From positions 124,001 through 188,000 of the forward strand of contig NZ_BPMK01000004.1 in NCBI RefSeq assembly GCF_019656455.1: a stretch of DNA of 64,000 nt. The letters run 5' to 3'. Made by a program: the position numbers and the translations under genes. The notes under the pieces are model-generated. The model was not told where the DNA came from and ran no database searches. It saw nothing but the letters and a program-made list of their open reading frames with translations. This DNA comes from Noviherbaspirillum aridicola. Lineage in GTDB: Bacteria; Pseudomonadota; Gammaproteobacteria; Burkholderiales; Burkholderiaceae_D. Positions within the stretch are counted from its first letter, which is position 1. Each line of letters starts with the position of its first letter. Positions 1-11,184 of this stretch are shown here, piece after piece.

Positions 1-2
1 CG

Positions 3-740
3 CGGCTGGCGGCATTGCACGTGAAGGACGGTGCGCGGGTGACGTCCGGCACGCCCTTGCTCTCCATGGACGCGGAAGCGGTGCAGCAGAAACTGGCTGC
101 CGTGGAGGGACGGCGGCAGCGCTTTGAAGCGGAAGTGGCGGTGGCAACCTTCAACGTCGAGCGGCGAGTCCAGCTGCAGGTACGCGAAAGCGAATTGCTG
201 ACCGCCGAGCGCACCCGCAGCGCGCTGGAATCGCAGAAGCAGGAATTCGAGCCGGTTGCACGGGTCGACGGGACATTCCGCCTGCTCGATCCCGACCTTC
301 GTCCGGGAACCTGGGTTTCTCGCAACGAGCAGGTGGCCACGGTGGTCACGGACGGCGCGTGGACCGTGGAATGCTATGTGGACGAGGAAAGCGTGCACCG
401 CCTGACGGTCGGCGACACTGCACGGTTCTACCCCGACGGGCGCAGCGGTGCGGTGCTCGAATTGCGGGTGGCCGGTATTGACCGGGATGCGGCACACGTG
501 CTTGATCAGCCTGTGCTGGCAAGCCTGCATGGCGGTTCGATCGAAGTGCGGGAAACAGAAGGAAGGCTGATCCCGGAAAAAGCCGCCTACCGCGTGACCC
601 TGGAAGCAGTATCCCCCAACGAAGAGTTCAAGGGGCACACGTGGCGCGGGAAGGTAGTCATGAGGGCAGCGCCGGAGTCGCTTGCTGCGCGCTTTGCACG
701 GGCAGCGCTCTCCCTGCTATGGCGCGAAGCCGGGCTGTGA
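3..740 (+). CDS. HlyD-family periplasmic adaptor, C-terminal part (5' end outside window)
   Basis: The reading frame is open from the first bases of the window and ends at TGA 738-740, so only the C-terminal ~245 residues are seen. It starts inside a lipoyl-like barrel-sandwich half (glycine/valine-rich strand, 'VKDGARVTSGTPLL'), continues through a charged, glutamine-rich helical stretch like the adaptor coiled coil, and returns to a second barrel half followed by a beta-rich domain. This layout fits membrane-fusion/adaptor proteins that bridge inner-membrane transporters, or M50-peptidase partners, to the periplasm. The missing N-terminus would decide which subfamily this is. No downstream partner follows: the next features are tRNAs on the same strand. 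An internal TTG at 15 is open but is probably not the start. Confidence 0.6.
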   Translation, partial: RLAALHVKDGARVTSGTPLLSMDAEAVQQKLAAVEGRRQRFEAEVAVATFNVERRVQLQVRESELLTAERTRSALESQKQEFEPVARVDGTFRLLDPDLRPGTWVSRNEQVATVVTDGAWTVECYVDEESVHRLTVGDTARFYPDGRSGAVLELRVAGIDRDAAHVLDQPVLASLHGGSIEVRETEGRLIPEKAAYRVTLEAVSPNEEFKGHTWRGKVVMRAAPESLAARFARAALSLLWREAGL

Positions 741-874
741 CGTCCCAATCCTTATCACATGAGGGGGCTGTACAGACGCAGGGCAACAGCAATCCGGACA
801 GGAGGCGGCACCGGCATTGCCAAGGAGGCGGTCCGAAAACTCGCTCCCATTTGTCGCCGTGCAAGCTTGCGATT

Positions 875-902
875 TTGACGACGCCGGCTGCCATGATAGA
901 AT
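875..902 (+). promoter_or_regulatory. Probable sigma-70 promoter of the tRNA locus
   Basis: TTGACG (875-880) and TAGAAT (897-902) are separated by 16 bases. The predicted transcription start is near 909, about 35 bases upstream of the tRNA-Cys 5' end. The -35 box matches the consensus at five of six positions. The interval 741-874 shows no gene or tRNA. Confidence 0.6.
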
Positions 903-944
903 CCGGCCGACTTTTCCACGTTGTCGAGCTTTGCGTGGGGCAGC

Positions 945-1020
945 GGAGGGGCTAGTGCTGTAAGCAGGCGCGTGGCTTGCATAGCCGTGGACGCCGGTTC
1001 AATTCCGACCCCCGCCTCCA
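945..1020 (+). tRNA. tRNA-Cys (anticodon GCA), atypical D-arm
   Basis: The 3' two thirds fold as a cysteine tRNA. The anticodon loop TTGCATA (977-983) carries GCA at 979-981, on a five-pair stem 972-976/984-988 with two G-U pairs. The variable loop has four bases. The T-loop TTCAATT (998-1004) sits on stem 993-997/1005-1009 with one C-A mismatch. The acceptor strand is 1010-1016, followed by discriminator T1017 and an encoded CCA. A discriminator U is the hallmark of tRNA-Cys. The best 5' acceptor strand is 945-951, with one A-G mismatch, and gives exactly 76 bases. The D region (952-971) lacks a convincing four-pair stem and the usual GG of the D-loop. It lies just before tRNA-Leu(UAA), as cysT precedes leuZ in E. 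coli. Gene identity is good; whether it is functional is open. Confidence 0.7.
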
Positions 1021-1027
1021 TTTCTTC

Positions 1028-1055
1028 AAAAAAGCGCCCCGTGCGCTTTTTTTTT
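1028..1055 (+). terminator. Rho-independent terminator after tRNA-Cys
   Basis: A GCGC/GCGC stem (1034-1037 with 1043-1046) has a five-base loop and is extended by A-T pairs from an upstream A-run (1028-1033). It is followed by a run of nine T. It lies between the tRNA-Cys and tRNA-Leu genes, so part of the transcript should end before tRNA-Leu. Confidence 0.7.
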
Positions 1056-1082
1056 ACCTGCGTGGCTGCAAGTGCTGCGCGA

Positions 1083-1175
1083 GCCCGAGTGGTGAAATTG
1101 GTAGACACAGCGGACTTAAAATCCGCCGCTTACCCGAGAGGGGGCGTACCGGTTCGATTCCGGTCTCGGGCACCA
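1083..1175 (+). tRNA. tRNA-Leu (anticodon TAA)
   Basis: Acceptor strand GCCCGAG (1083-1089) pairs fully with CTCGGGC (1165-1171), followed by discriminator A and an encoded CCA. The D-arm contains the normal GG. The anticodon loop CTTAAAA carries TAA on a GCGGA/TCCGC stem. The long variable arm is typical of class II leucine tRNAs, and the T-loop TTCGATT is canonical. At 93 bases it is within the range for tRNA-Leu with a long variable arm. Confidence 0.95.
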
Positions 1176-1261
1176 ATTAGCAAGGCGCCACCGCTCCGTC
1201 GGCCTGCCGGCAAGTTCATCCGTTAAGAATCCCGCCTCGACATTGCCCTGCGCGGCAGGAC

Positions 1262-1292
1262 TTGCTCCCGCTCCATCCGCTTGCGTTATACT
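1262..1292 (+). promoter_or_regulatory. Possible promoter for the antiporter/ATPase operon
   Basis: TTGCTC (1262-1267) and TATACT (1287-1292) are 19 bases apart, in the 360-base interval (1176-1535) between tRNA-Leu and the antiporter gene. The rest of that interval holds no convincing gene. Its short open frames lack ribosome sites and recognisable products. Confidence 0.35.
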
Positions 1293-1535
1293 TTCCCCGG
1301 GTGCTCACATATTCAGTGTGGCAGGTTTTTGCGACGGTCGGGCCGCCTCGCGGCTTCTTGTCGCCCAATGAACGCACGCTACCTGCATCCGATCCTTCAT
1401 GCCGCGCTCCCGCCGCGGCTCGCCTCCCTTAGACGACCAAACCCCGCGCCTCGCTTTTGCCGCGCGTTCCTCCGCTTTCGGCAAAGCGCCCGCGCCGTCA
1501 TTTCCATTCACCGATAACAAGAGAGACAACACTAC

Positions 1536-2789
1536 ATGAGTGATATCAACCTCATCGCCGCCGTCATTTTCGGGTTGGCCCTCCTGCACACCTTTGCCGC
1601 AAAGTCGTTCGAGCGCATCGCCGACCGCAGTCCCCGGCACGCGGGCCTGTTTCACCTGCTGGGTGAAATCGAGGTCGTCTTCGGGTTCTGGGCATTCATC
1701 TTCATCGCCATCATGGCCCTCGTCGCGGGGGGAGACCAGGCGATCGAATACCTGGAGTCCCGGCACTACACGGAACCGCTGTTCGTCTTCGTCATCATGG
1801 TGGTGGCGGCTTCCCGGCCGGTACTGGAAGCGGTGAAGGCAGTCATCGGCGCGGCCGCGAAGGCGGCGCCGGTCGACACTTTGCTCGCCCAGGTATGGCT
1901 GTGCTTTGCGCTGGTACCGCTGATCGGTTCGTTCATCACCGAACCGGCGGCGATGACGCTTGCCGCGCTGATGCTGGCGCGCCTGGTTTTCCGTCCCGGC
2001 ATGCCGGAGTGGCTCAAGTACGCCGCGCTCGGTGTGCTGTTCGTCAACATCTCGATCGGCGGGACGCTAACCTCATTCGCGGCGCCTCCGGTGCTGATGG
2101 TTGCCTCGACCTGGCAATGGGACAGTGCGTTCATGGCCGCGAACTTCGGCTGGAAGGCGGCCGCGGCCGTCCTCATCAATGCGACCGCGATCTCCTGGCT
2201 GCTGCGCAAGCATCTGACGGCGCCGGTAGAGGACATGGACGACAAGCCGCAGGTGCGCGTGCCGCCGGTGGTCATGATGATTCACCTGGTGTTCTTGGCC
2301 GCGGTCGTCGTGTTTGCGCACCATCCGGTCGTGTTCCTCGGGGTGTTCCTGTTTTTCCTGGGTTATACCCAGGCCTATGCGCAATACCAAAGTCCGCTCA
2401 TTCTGAAAGAAGGCCTGCTGGTCGGGTTCTTCCTGGCGGGGCTCGTCGTGCTGGGCGGCATGCAGCAATGGTGGCTGCAGCCCATCGTTTCCAGCCTCGA
2501 GCCGACTGCCTTGTTCTTCGGCGCGCTGGGGCTGACGGCGATCACGGACAACGCGGCACTGACTTACCTCGGATCCCTGATCGAAGGGATTTCGGATCCC
2601 GCCAAGTACATGCTGGTGGCGGGCGCGGTGGCGGGCGGCGGCCTCACCGTCATCGCCAACGCCCCCAATCCGGCGGGCGTCGCGCTGCTGCGGGAAGGCT
2701 TCAACGACGGCAGCATCGGCATCGGCGGGCTGCTGGTCGGGGCGCTGCTGCCCACGGCTGTCGCGGCGGCTTTTTTTCTCCTTTTTTGA
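1536..2789 (+). CDS. Putative Na+/H+ antiporter family membrane protein
   Basis: This is a 417-residue, almost wholly hydrophobic protein with about 11-12 predicted membrane segments. It resembles the 'putative Na+/H+ antiporter' family (formerly a domain of unknown function). Features seen are a conserved acidic loop near residues 45-50 (GEIEVVF), the membrane motif FITEPAA near 130, and the C-terminal AITDNAALTYLGSL followed by NAPNPAG. Conserved Asp/Asn in membrane helices suit ion exchange, but substrate and stoichiometry are not shown. The ATG start is preceded by AAGAGAG. A P-type ATPase gene begins 38 bases downstream, so the two are probably co-transcribed and act together in inner-membrane ion homeostasis. 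Confidence 0.75.
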   Translation: MSDINLIAAVIFGLALLHTFAAKSFERIADRSPRHAGLFHLLGEIEVVFGFWAFIFIAIMALVAGGDQAIEYLESRHYTEPLFVFVIMVVAASRPVLEAVKAVIGAAAKAAPVDTLLAQVWLCFALVPLIGSFITEPAAMTLAALMLARLVFRPGMPEWLKYAALGVLFVNISIGGTLTSFAAPPVLMVASTWQWDSAFMAANFGWKAAAAVLINATAISWLLRKHLTAPVEDMDDKPQVRVPPVVMMIHLVFLAAVVVFAHHPVVFLGVFLFFLGYTQAYAQYQSPLILKEGLLVGFFLAGLVVLGGMQQWWLQPIVSSLEPTALFFGALGLTAITDNAALTYLGSLIEGISDPAKYMLVAGAVAGGGLTVIANAPNPAGVALLREGFNDGSIGIGGLLVGALLPTAVAAAFFLLF

Positions 2790-2827
2790 GCGGATGATCC
2801 CGTTCTCGCACTCGTGAGGTGAAGCGC

Positions 2828-5608
2828 ATGGAAACGTCAGGACAGGATCGCGTGACCGCCCGTCACAGCAGTCGCGCCCCGGATTCGACGGAATCGGTCA
2901 GCGGCGCTCCCGGCACCGGAAGCGCCGCGCGATCCTGGCATGATCTCGACGCCGCCGAGGCGGTCCGGGCGCTTGGGGCGACCGTGGCCGGGCTGGACGA
3001 AACGGAGGCCGCGCGCCGGCTTGCGCAATACGGGCCGAATGCCTTGCCCCCGCCACCGCAGCGCAGCGCGCTGGTCCGCTTTCTCCGGCAGTTCCATAAC
3101 GTCCTCATTTATGTGCTCCTGGGCGCGGGCGCAATCACCCTGATGCTCGGCCACATCGTCGATGCCGGCGTCATCGTCGGCGTCGTTCTGATCAATGCGG
3201 TGATCGGATTCATCCAGGAGGGAAAGGCGGAACAGGCGCTGAACGCCATACGCAAGATGCTGCCGCTGCAGGCGCAGGTGCTGCGCAATGGAAGACGGGA
3301 GATGGTCGACGCCGCCAGCCTCGTCCCGGGCGACGTCGTCTTCGTCTGTTCCGGCGACAAGGTGCCGGCGGACATGCGGTTGCTGGAAACGCGCAGCCTG
3401 CGCGTGGGCGAGGCGGTCCTGACCGGGGAATCGGTGCCGGTCGAGAAGCAGGCGGAATCCGTCGCCGCGGAGTGCGAACTCGGTGACCGCACCTGCATGG
3501 CGTATTCGGGAACACTGGTCACGTACGGGCAGGGCACGGGCATCGTGGTGGCAACCGGGGCGGCGACGGAGATCGGACGCATCAGCGGGATGCTTGCCAA
3601 TGTCCAGGAACTGTCCACGCCGCTGCTCAGGAAGCTGGGCGACTTCGGACGCCGGCTGACGTGGGCGATACTTGCCGCGGCAGGGCTGATGTTCGCCGGC
3701 GGTACGCTGCTGCGGGGCTACTCGGCCAACGAAATGTTTCTGGCCGCGGTCGGTCTCGCGGTCGCGGCCATCCCGGAGGGGCTGCCGGCGATCATGACGA
3801 TCACGCTCGCCATCGGCGTACGCCGCATGGCGGGACGCAACGCGATCATCCGTCGCCTTCCCGCGGCCGAGGTGCTCGGCTCGGTGACGGTGATCTGCTC
3901 CGACAAGACCGGCACCCTCACAAGAAACGAAATGACCGTGCAGCGCGTGCTGATCGCGGATGAAAGCTTCGAGGTCACCGGTGTCGGTTATGCGCCGGAA
4001 GGCGGATTTGGCAGCAAGGTGCTCGAAGCGGATGTCGCGTCGCATCCGGCGCTGCGAGACCTCGCGAGCGCGGCCGTGCTGTGCAACGATGCCAGCCTGC
4101 GTCTCGTCGAGGGCGTGTGGCAGCTCGCGGGCGATCCCACCGAGGGCGCCCTGGTCACGCTTGCAATGAAGGCCGGCGTGGACCATGAATCCGAAAAATC
4201 GATGCTGCCGCGCACCGACGTCATTCCATTCGAGTCCGAACACCGTTTCATGGCCTCGCTTCACCATGACCACCTCGGCCATGGTTTCGTATTTTTGAAG
4301 GGAGCGCCGGAGCGCGTGTTCGAGCTTTGCTCGATGCAGCGTCAGCAGGGGCACGATGTCCCCCTGCGTCGGGAAGACTGGCTGGAACGGATGGATGAGG
4401 CGGCGGCGGCCGGCATGCGACTGCTGGCCATCGCTGTCCGCCGTCAGCACGAGGTCGCGCGCGAACTGGTTTTCGCGGAGGTCGAGGCCGGTGGATTCAC
4501 GCTGCTCGGCGTGGTCGGGATATCGGACCCGCCACGGGAGGAGGCCAGGCGGGCTGTCGCGGCCTGCCTCGCCGCCGGCATCAAGGTGAAGATGATCACC
4601 GGGGACCACGTGGCGACTGCCGCGGCCATCGGCAGGCAGCTCGGCCTCGCGCCGGATATCCGGGCCATGGCCGGTTCCAGCATCGAGGCGCTCGACGATG
4701 CCGCGCTGCAGGCGGTGGTGGCGAAGACCGACGTGTTTGCCCGCGCAAGTCCGGAACACAAGCTGCGGCTGGTCGGCGCCCTGCAGGCGCAGGGCAACGT
4801 GGTTGCCATGACCGGCGATGGCGTGAACGACGCGCCGGCGCTCAAGCGCGCGGATGTAGGCGTGGCGATGGGCTGCAAAGGGACCGAAGCCGCGAAGGAA
4901 GCGTCTGAGATCGTGCTGGCCGACGACAACTTCGCATCCATCGTTGCCGCCGTCGAGGAAGGGCGAACCGCCTTCGACAACATCCGCAAGGCCATGCTTT
5001 TCATCCTGCCGACGAACGGTGGCGAGGCCGGCATGGTCCTCATCGCGGTGCTGCTGGGGATGGCCCTGCCGATCACGCCGGTGCAGATCCTTTGGGTGAA
5101 CATGATCACGGCGGTCACGCTGTCGCTCGCGATCGCCTTCGAGCGGTCGGAGGCCGACACCATGCGTCGTCCGCCGCGCGACCCCGGGGAGGCCCTGCTG
5201 TCGCCGTATCTGGTCTGGCGCATCGCGTTGGTCTCGGCGCTGCTCGTGGCCGGGAGCCTCGGTCTGTTCCTGTGGGAGAGCGCCAACGGCGCGGAGCTGG
5301 AGGCCGCCCGCACCGCCGCCGTGAACGCGCTCGTCATGGGCGAGATCGCCTACCTGTTCAACTGTCGGCATGTGACCGCCTCGTCGCTCAGCATGGAAGG
5401 CCTGTTCGGCAACCGCTACATCCTCGCGGCGATAGGCTTGCTCGTTGTATTCCAGCTGCTATTCACCTATCTGCCTGCGATGCAGGCGCTGTTCGGCACG
5501 GCGGGCCTGGAGGCGGGCGCGTGGATCAGGATAGGCGCGTTCGGGATCGTCCTGATGCTCATCGTCGAGCTGGAGAAGTGGCTGTTCCGGGGCCGGCGGT
5601 CCGCATAG
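2828..5608 (+). CDS. P2-type cation-transporting ATPase, non-canonical ion site
   Basis: A 926-residue P-type ATPase of the Ca2+/Na+/K+ (P2) group, with an N-terminal cation-ATPase domain. It has the actuator motif TGES (199-202), the M4 motif PEGLP, the phosphorylation site DKTGTLT with D359, and the hinge TGDGVND (662-668). In M5 the ligands N730 and E733 match the Ca2+-ATPase pattern. In M6 the sequence is N758-M-I-T761-A762, so the aspartate expected after T (D800 of SERCA) is an alanine. Ca2+ transport is therefore doubtful and the transported ion is unknown. ATG 2828 is chosen over GTG 2819 because GAGGTG lies at the right distance before it. It follows the antiporter gene closely. Confidence 0.88.
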   Translation: METSGQDRVTARHSSRAPDSTESVSGAPGTGSAARSWHDLDAAEAVRALGATVAGLDETEAARRLAQYGPNALPPPPQRSALVRFLRQFHNVLIYVLLGAGAITLMLGHIVDAGVIVGVVLINAVIGFIQEGKAEQALNAIRKMLPLQAQVLRNGRREMVDAASLVPGDVVFVCSGDKVPADMRLLETRSLRVGEAVLTGESVPVEKQAESVAAECELGDRTCMAYSGTLVTYGQGTGIVVATGAATEIGRISGMLANVQELSTPLLRKLGDFGRRLTWAILAAAGLMFAGGTLLRGYSANEMFLAAVGLAVAAIPEGLPAIMTITLAIGVRRMAGRNAIIRRLPAAEVLGSVTVICSDKTGTLTRNEMTVQRVLIADESFEVTGVGYAPEGGFGSKVLEADVASHPALRDLASAAVLCNDASLRLVEGVWQLAGDPTEGALVTLAMKAGVDHESEKSMLPRTDVIPFESEHRFMASLHHDHLGHGFVFLKGAPERVFELCSMQRQQGHDVPLRREDWLERMDEAAAAGMRLLAIAVRRQHEVARELVFAEVEAGGFTLLGVVGISDPPREEARRAVAACLAAGIKVKMITGDHVATAAAIGRQLGLAPDIRAMAGSSIEALDDAALQAVVAKTDVFARASPEHKLRLVGALQAQGNVVAMTGDGVNDAPALKRADVGVAMGCKGTEAAKEASEIVLADDNFASIVAAVEEGRTAFDNIRKAMLFILPTNGGEAGMVLIAVLLGMALPITPVQILWVNMITAVTLSLAIAFERSEADTMRRPPRDPGEALLSPYLVWRIALVSALLVAGSLGLFLWESANGAELEAARTAAVNALVMGEIAYLFNCRHVTASSLSMEGLFGNRYILAAIGLLVVFQLLFTYLPAMQALFGTAGLEAGAWIRIGAFGIVLMLIVELEKWLFRGRRSA

Positions 5609-5658
5609 CCGGGCCTGCTTGCAGCCATCCTGACGGCATCACAATTTCTCCGGCAGGC

Positions 5659-5684
5659 TAAATTTCGCTTCCCCACGCCCGTAA
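5659..5684 (+). promoter_or_regulatory. Possible FliA (sigma-28) promoter of the chemoreceptor gene
   Basis: TAAA (5659-5662), 14 bases, then GCCCGTAA (5677-5684) resembles the flagellar sigma-28 pattern TAAA-N15-GCCGATAA (six of eight matches in the -10). It lies 60 bases upstream of the chemoreceptor start, where such a promoter is expected. Confidence 0.4.
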
Positions 5685-5744
5685 ACGGCATGGGGGAATG
5701 CTCCCCGCATCCGGTTCGGACCATTAAAACAAAAAAGGGGACAT

Positions 5745-7484
5745 ATGAAACTGTCACGATTGGCAATCGGCGCGCGGCTCGCGGTCGGCTTCGCGCTTGT
5801 GCTGGTGCTGCTGCTGGTCATGGGCGGTGTCGGCATCCTGCGGATGTCGCAGGTCGAGGAGCGGCTGGAGAACATCGTCGGGAAGAACTATCTGAAGACC
5901 GAACTGGTGTCGACGATGGCGGAGTCGGTGCACGTGGTGGCGCGGGTCAGCCGCACCGTGGTCCTGATGAGCGATCCGGCAATGATCGACGCCGAGCTCA
6001 AGAAGATCGATCAGGCCAGGCAGACCTACGACACGGCGCTTGCCGCCCTCGAAAAGCTTGCCGGCACGCCGGAGGAGCTGGACTTGCGCAAGAAGATCGG
6101 CGGCATGCGCGAGACCACGCGGGCATTGAACAACCAGGTGGCCGAGTACGCGAAACAGGACCAGGACCTGATGGCCACGCAACTGCTGATCAAGGAAGCG
6201 GGAACGGCAACCGCGGCGTGGCAGGCGCTGCTGGACGACTACATCAAGCTCCAGAAGCGCATCAACCAGGAGGATCTGGACACGGCCAGGGCCGCCTACC
6301 AGGCGGCGCTGGTGCAGACGCTGGCGCTGGCGGCCATCGCCATCGCGCTCGGCATCGCCGCCGGAATCGTGATCACCCGCAGCATCCTGGCACAGCTCGG
6401 CTGCGAGCCGCACGAGGCGGTCGACGTCGCCAGCCGCATCGCCGCCGGCGACCTGAGCGGGGAGATCAGTCTCGGCAAGGCGCGCCAGGGCAGCCTGCTG
6501 CATGCGATGAAGCAGATGCGGGATAATCTCGCGCGCATCGTCGAGGAAGTGCGGGCCGGCACCGAAACCATCACCACCGCGTCGTCTGAAATCGCCTCCG
6601 GCACCCAGGACCTGTCCTCGCGTACCGAGCAGCAGGCCAGCTCGCTGGAAGAAACCGCCAGCTCGATGGAAGAGCTGACCTCGACCGTCAAGCAGAATGC
6701 CGACAATGCGCAGCAGGCCAATTCGCTCGCCCGCAGCGCGTCCGAGATCGCGGAGAAGGGCGGCGCGGTGGTGGAAGAGGTCGTCGCCACCATGGGATCG
6801 ATCAACGCCTCCTCCCAGAAAGTGGTGGAGATCATCAGTGTGATCGACGGCATCGCCTTCCAGACGAATATCCTGGCGCTGAACGCGGCGGTGGAGGCGG
6901 CCCGTGCCGGCGAGCAGGGGCGCGGCTTCGCGGTGGTGGCGGCGGAGGTGCGCAACCTGGCCCAGCGCTCCGCGTCGGCGGCCAGGGAGATCAAGGCGCT
7001 GATCGCGGATTCGGTCGACAAGGTCGGTCAGGGCGCCCGCCTGGTGGACGGTGCCGGCGAAACCATGCGCGAGATCGTCACGAGCGTCAGGCGCGTGACC
7101 GATATCATGGCCGAGATTACCGCCGCCAGTCGCGAGCAGACGTCGGGCATCGAGCAGGTCAGCCACGCCGTCAGCCAGATGGACCAGGTGACGCAGCAGA
7201 ACGCAGCGCTGGTCGAGCAGGCGGCAGCGGCTGCCACCGCCATGCAGGAGCAGGCCGCCCGCCTGGCCGATGCGGTCCGGGTTTTCAATACCGGCCGGGC
7301 CGCCGCCGCAGCAGCAGCGCCGGCGCCGGCGCCGGCAAGGGCGGTCGCACCGGTAAAGCGACCCGCGCCGGCGGTCGTGCCGGTAAAGCGTCCCGCGCCG
7401 GCGGCCGTGCCGGCCCCGAAAGCGGTTGCGCAGCTCCGCCGGCCGGCGGCGACGGCTGCGGGCGAGGACTGGGAAGAGTTCTGA
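5745..7484 (+). CDS. Methyl-accepting chemotaxis protein with CheR-tether tail
   Basis: A 579-residue transmembrane chemoreceptor. TM1 is at about 10-31, a helical periplasmic sensor domain follows, TM2 is at about 188-212, then a HAMP domain. The cytoplasmic signalling domain has the invariant hairpin tip near 365-405 ([20 protein letters not shown]...). It relays ligand binding to CheA/CheW. The tail is an Ala/Pro/Val linker with two copies of a VPVKRPAPA-like unit, ending in DWEEF. This matches the C-terminal pentapeptide (NWETF-like) that tethers CheR and CheB. The start has the strong ribosome site AAAGGGGA. No chemotaxis kinase genes are nearby, so it is an orphan receptor in this window. 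Confidence 0.93.
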   Translation: MKLSRLAIGARLAVGFALVLVLLLVMGGVGILRMSQVEERLENIVGKNYLKTELVSTMAESVHVVARVSRTVVLMSDPAMIDAELKKIDQARQTYDTALAALEKLAGTPEELDLRKKIGGMRETTRALNNQVAEYAKQDQDLMATQLLIKEAGTATAAWQALLDDYIKLQKRINQEDLDTARAAYQAALVQTLALAAIAIALGIAAGIVITRSILAQLGCEPHEAVDVASRIAAGDLSGEISLGKARQGSLLHAMKQMRDNLARIVEEVRAGTETITTASSEIASGTQDLSSRTEQQASSLEETASSMEELTSTVKQNADNAQQANSLARSASEIAEKGGAVVEEVVATMGSINASSQKVVEIISVIDGIAFQTNILALNAAVEAARAGEQGRGFAVVAAEVRNLAQRSASAAREIKALIADSVDKVGQGARLVDGAGETMREIVTSVRRVTDIMAEITAASREQTSGIEQVSHAVSQMDQVTQQNAALVEQAAAAATAMQEQAARLADAVRVFNTGRAAAAAAAPAPAPARAVAPVKRPAPAVVPVKRPAPAAVPAPKAVAQLRRPAATAAGEDWEEF

Positions 7485-7520
7485 GCGAGGGGGCGGGCGC
7501 GTGCAACGCGCGCCCTGTCG

Positions 7521-7567
7521 AGCGGCCGCTTGCCCGCGCCGGAAGGCGGGGAACGCGGCCGCTTTTC
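7521..7567 (+). terminator. Probable terminator after the chemoreceptor gene
   Basis: AGCGGCCGC (7521-7529) pairs with GCGGCCGCT (7555-7563) and is followed by TTTTCATTT. A second small inverted repeat (GGCGCG/CGCGCC near 7496-7515) precedes it. The loop is long (25 bases) but can form an inner hairpin. Confidence 0.5.
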
Positions 7568-7869
7568 ATTTGTCGGAAGAAACCGTAGGGGTCGGGGCAG
7601 GCGGAATTTTCCGATTTTCAAAAATCAAAGCGAAAGCGTCGCGGACTTTGTTTTTCAAAATCCGGGTGCGGTCAGGTTTTTGGAATTCGAATAATCTGCC
7701 GCAGCGATTGAGCGCAAAAGCAAGCCGGAAATCTCTACAATCACGCCGCATCCGGCGCACGCTGTCACTTCGGTAAGATGGCGGGGTGCGCGTCGTTCCG
7801 GCCTCGCATCCGGCCGGCACAGCTGACACAACAACAATCCCCGCATTCAACCCATCAGGAGATCAGCAG
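7568..7869 (+). other. Intergenic leader of the glycine-cleavage operon
   Basis: About 300 bases without a gene. The part 7600-7700 is AT-richer than its surroundings and contains the small palindrome GATTTT-CA-AAAATC (7613-7626). TACAAT at 7736-7741 could be a -10 box, but no good -35 is visible at normal spacing. I looked for the conserved cores of a glycine riboswitch, which often precedes glycine-cleavage genes, and did not find them. A ribosome site AGGAGA is at 7857-7862. Confidence 0.4.
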
Positions 7870-8250
7870 ATGAGCAAGACCGTGTACACGCAGGAGCATG
7901 AATGGCTGCGCATGGAAGACGACGGCACCATCACCGTCGGCATTACGGATTATGCGCAGGACCACCTCGGCGACGTGGTCTTCGTCCAGCTGCCGGAAGC
8001 CGGCAAGACCTACGCCAAGGGCGATGAAGCAGCCGTGATCGAGTCCGTCAAGACCGCCGGCGAAATCATGATGCCGGCCGACGGCACGGTTACCGAGATC
8101 AACGGCGTGCTGGCCGACGAGCCGGGCAAGGTCAATGAAGACGCCCTCGGCGCAGGCTGGTTCTTCAGGTTCAAGCCGTCGCAGGCCGACGCGCTGGCAG
8201 GCTTCCTCGACGAGGCCGGCTACAAGGAATACATCGCTTCGCTCGGCTGA
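7870..8250 (+). CDS. gcvH: Glycine cleavage system H protein
   Basis: 126 residues, the usual length. It is the lipoyl carrier of the glycine cleavage system and shuttles the aminomethyl group from the P protein to the T protein. The lipoyl-lysine is K61 in the motif ESVKTAG, inside the biotinyl/lipoyl-type barrel. ATG 7870 is chosen because AGGAGA lies eight bases before it and the protein then starts [12 protein letters not shown], as in the family; an upstream in-frame GTG at 7786 has no support. It is the first gene of gcvH-gcvP-sdaA-gcvT-lipA; gcvP follows after 44 bases. Confidence 0.97.
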   Translation: MSKTVYTQEHEWLRMEDDGTITVGITDYAQDHLGDVVFVQLPEAGKTYAKGDEAAVIESVKTAGEIMMPADGTVTEINGVLADEPGKVNEDALGAGWFFRFKPSQADALAGFLDEAGYKEYIASLG

Positions 8251-8294
8251 CCGGGCGTTCCGCAACTCACATCCATATCGTCACAGAGGAAAAC

Positions 8295-11159
<2,865 letters not shown>

Positions 11160-11184
11160 CGTCACCCGACAAGGACTGGAGCCG

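Noticed and set aside
982-1020. Resemblance of the sequence to the 3' end of a tmRNA gene, suggesting an integration remnant.
   Set aside because: The anticodon arm with GCA, the discriminator U before CCA and the 76-base length identify tRNA-Cys instead.
2837-5371. Long - strand frame opposite the P-type ATPase.
   Set aside because: The ATPase motifs are intact on the + strand and the opposite product is low-complexity Arg/His/Gly-rich.
7312-7430. Tandem repeat or CRISPR-like array in the Ala/Pro codons of the chemoreceptor.
   Set aside because: It is an imperfect coding repeat inside one protein linker, with no spacers.
7568-7869. Glycine riboswitch before gcvH.
   Set aside because: The conserved cores of the aptamer were looked for by eye and not found. 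A covariance-model search would settle it.
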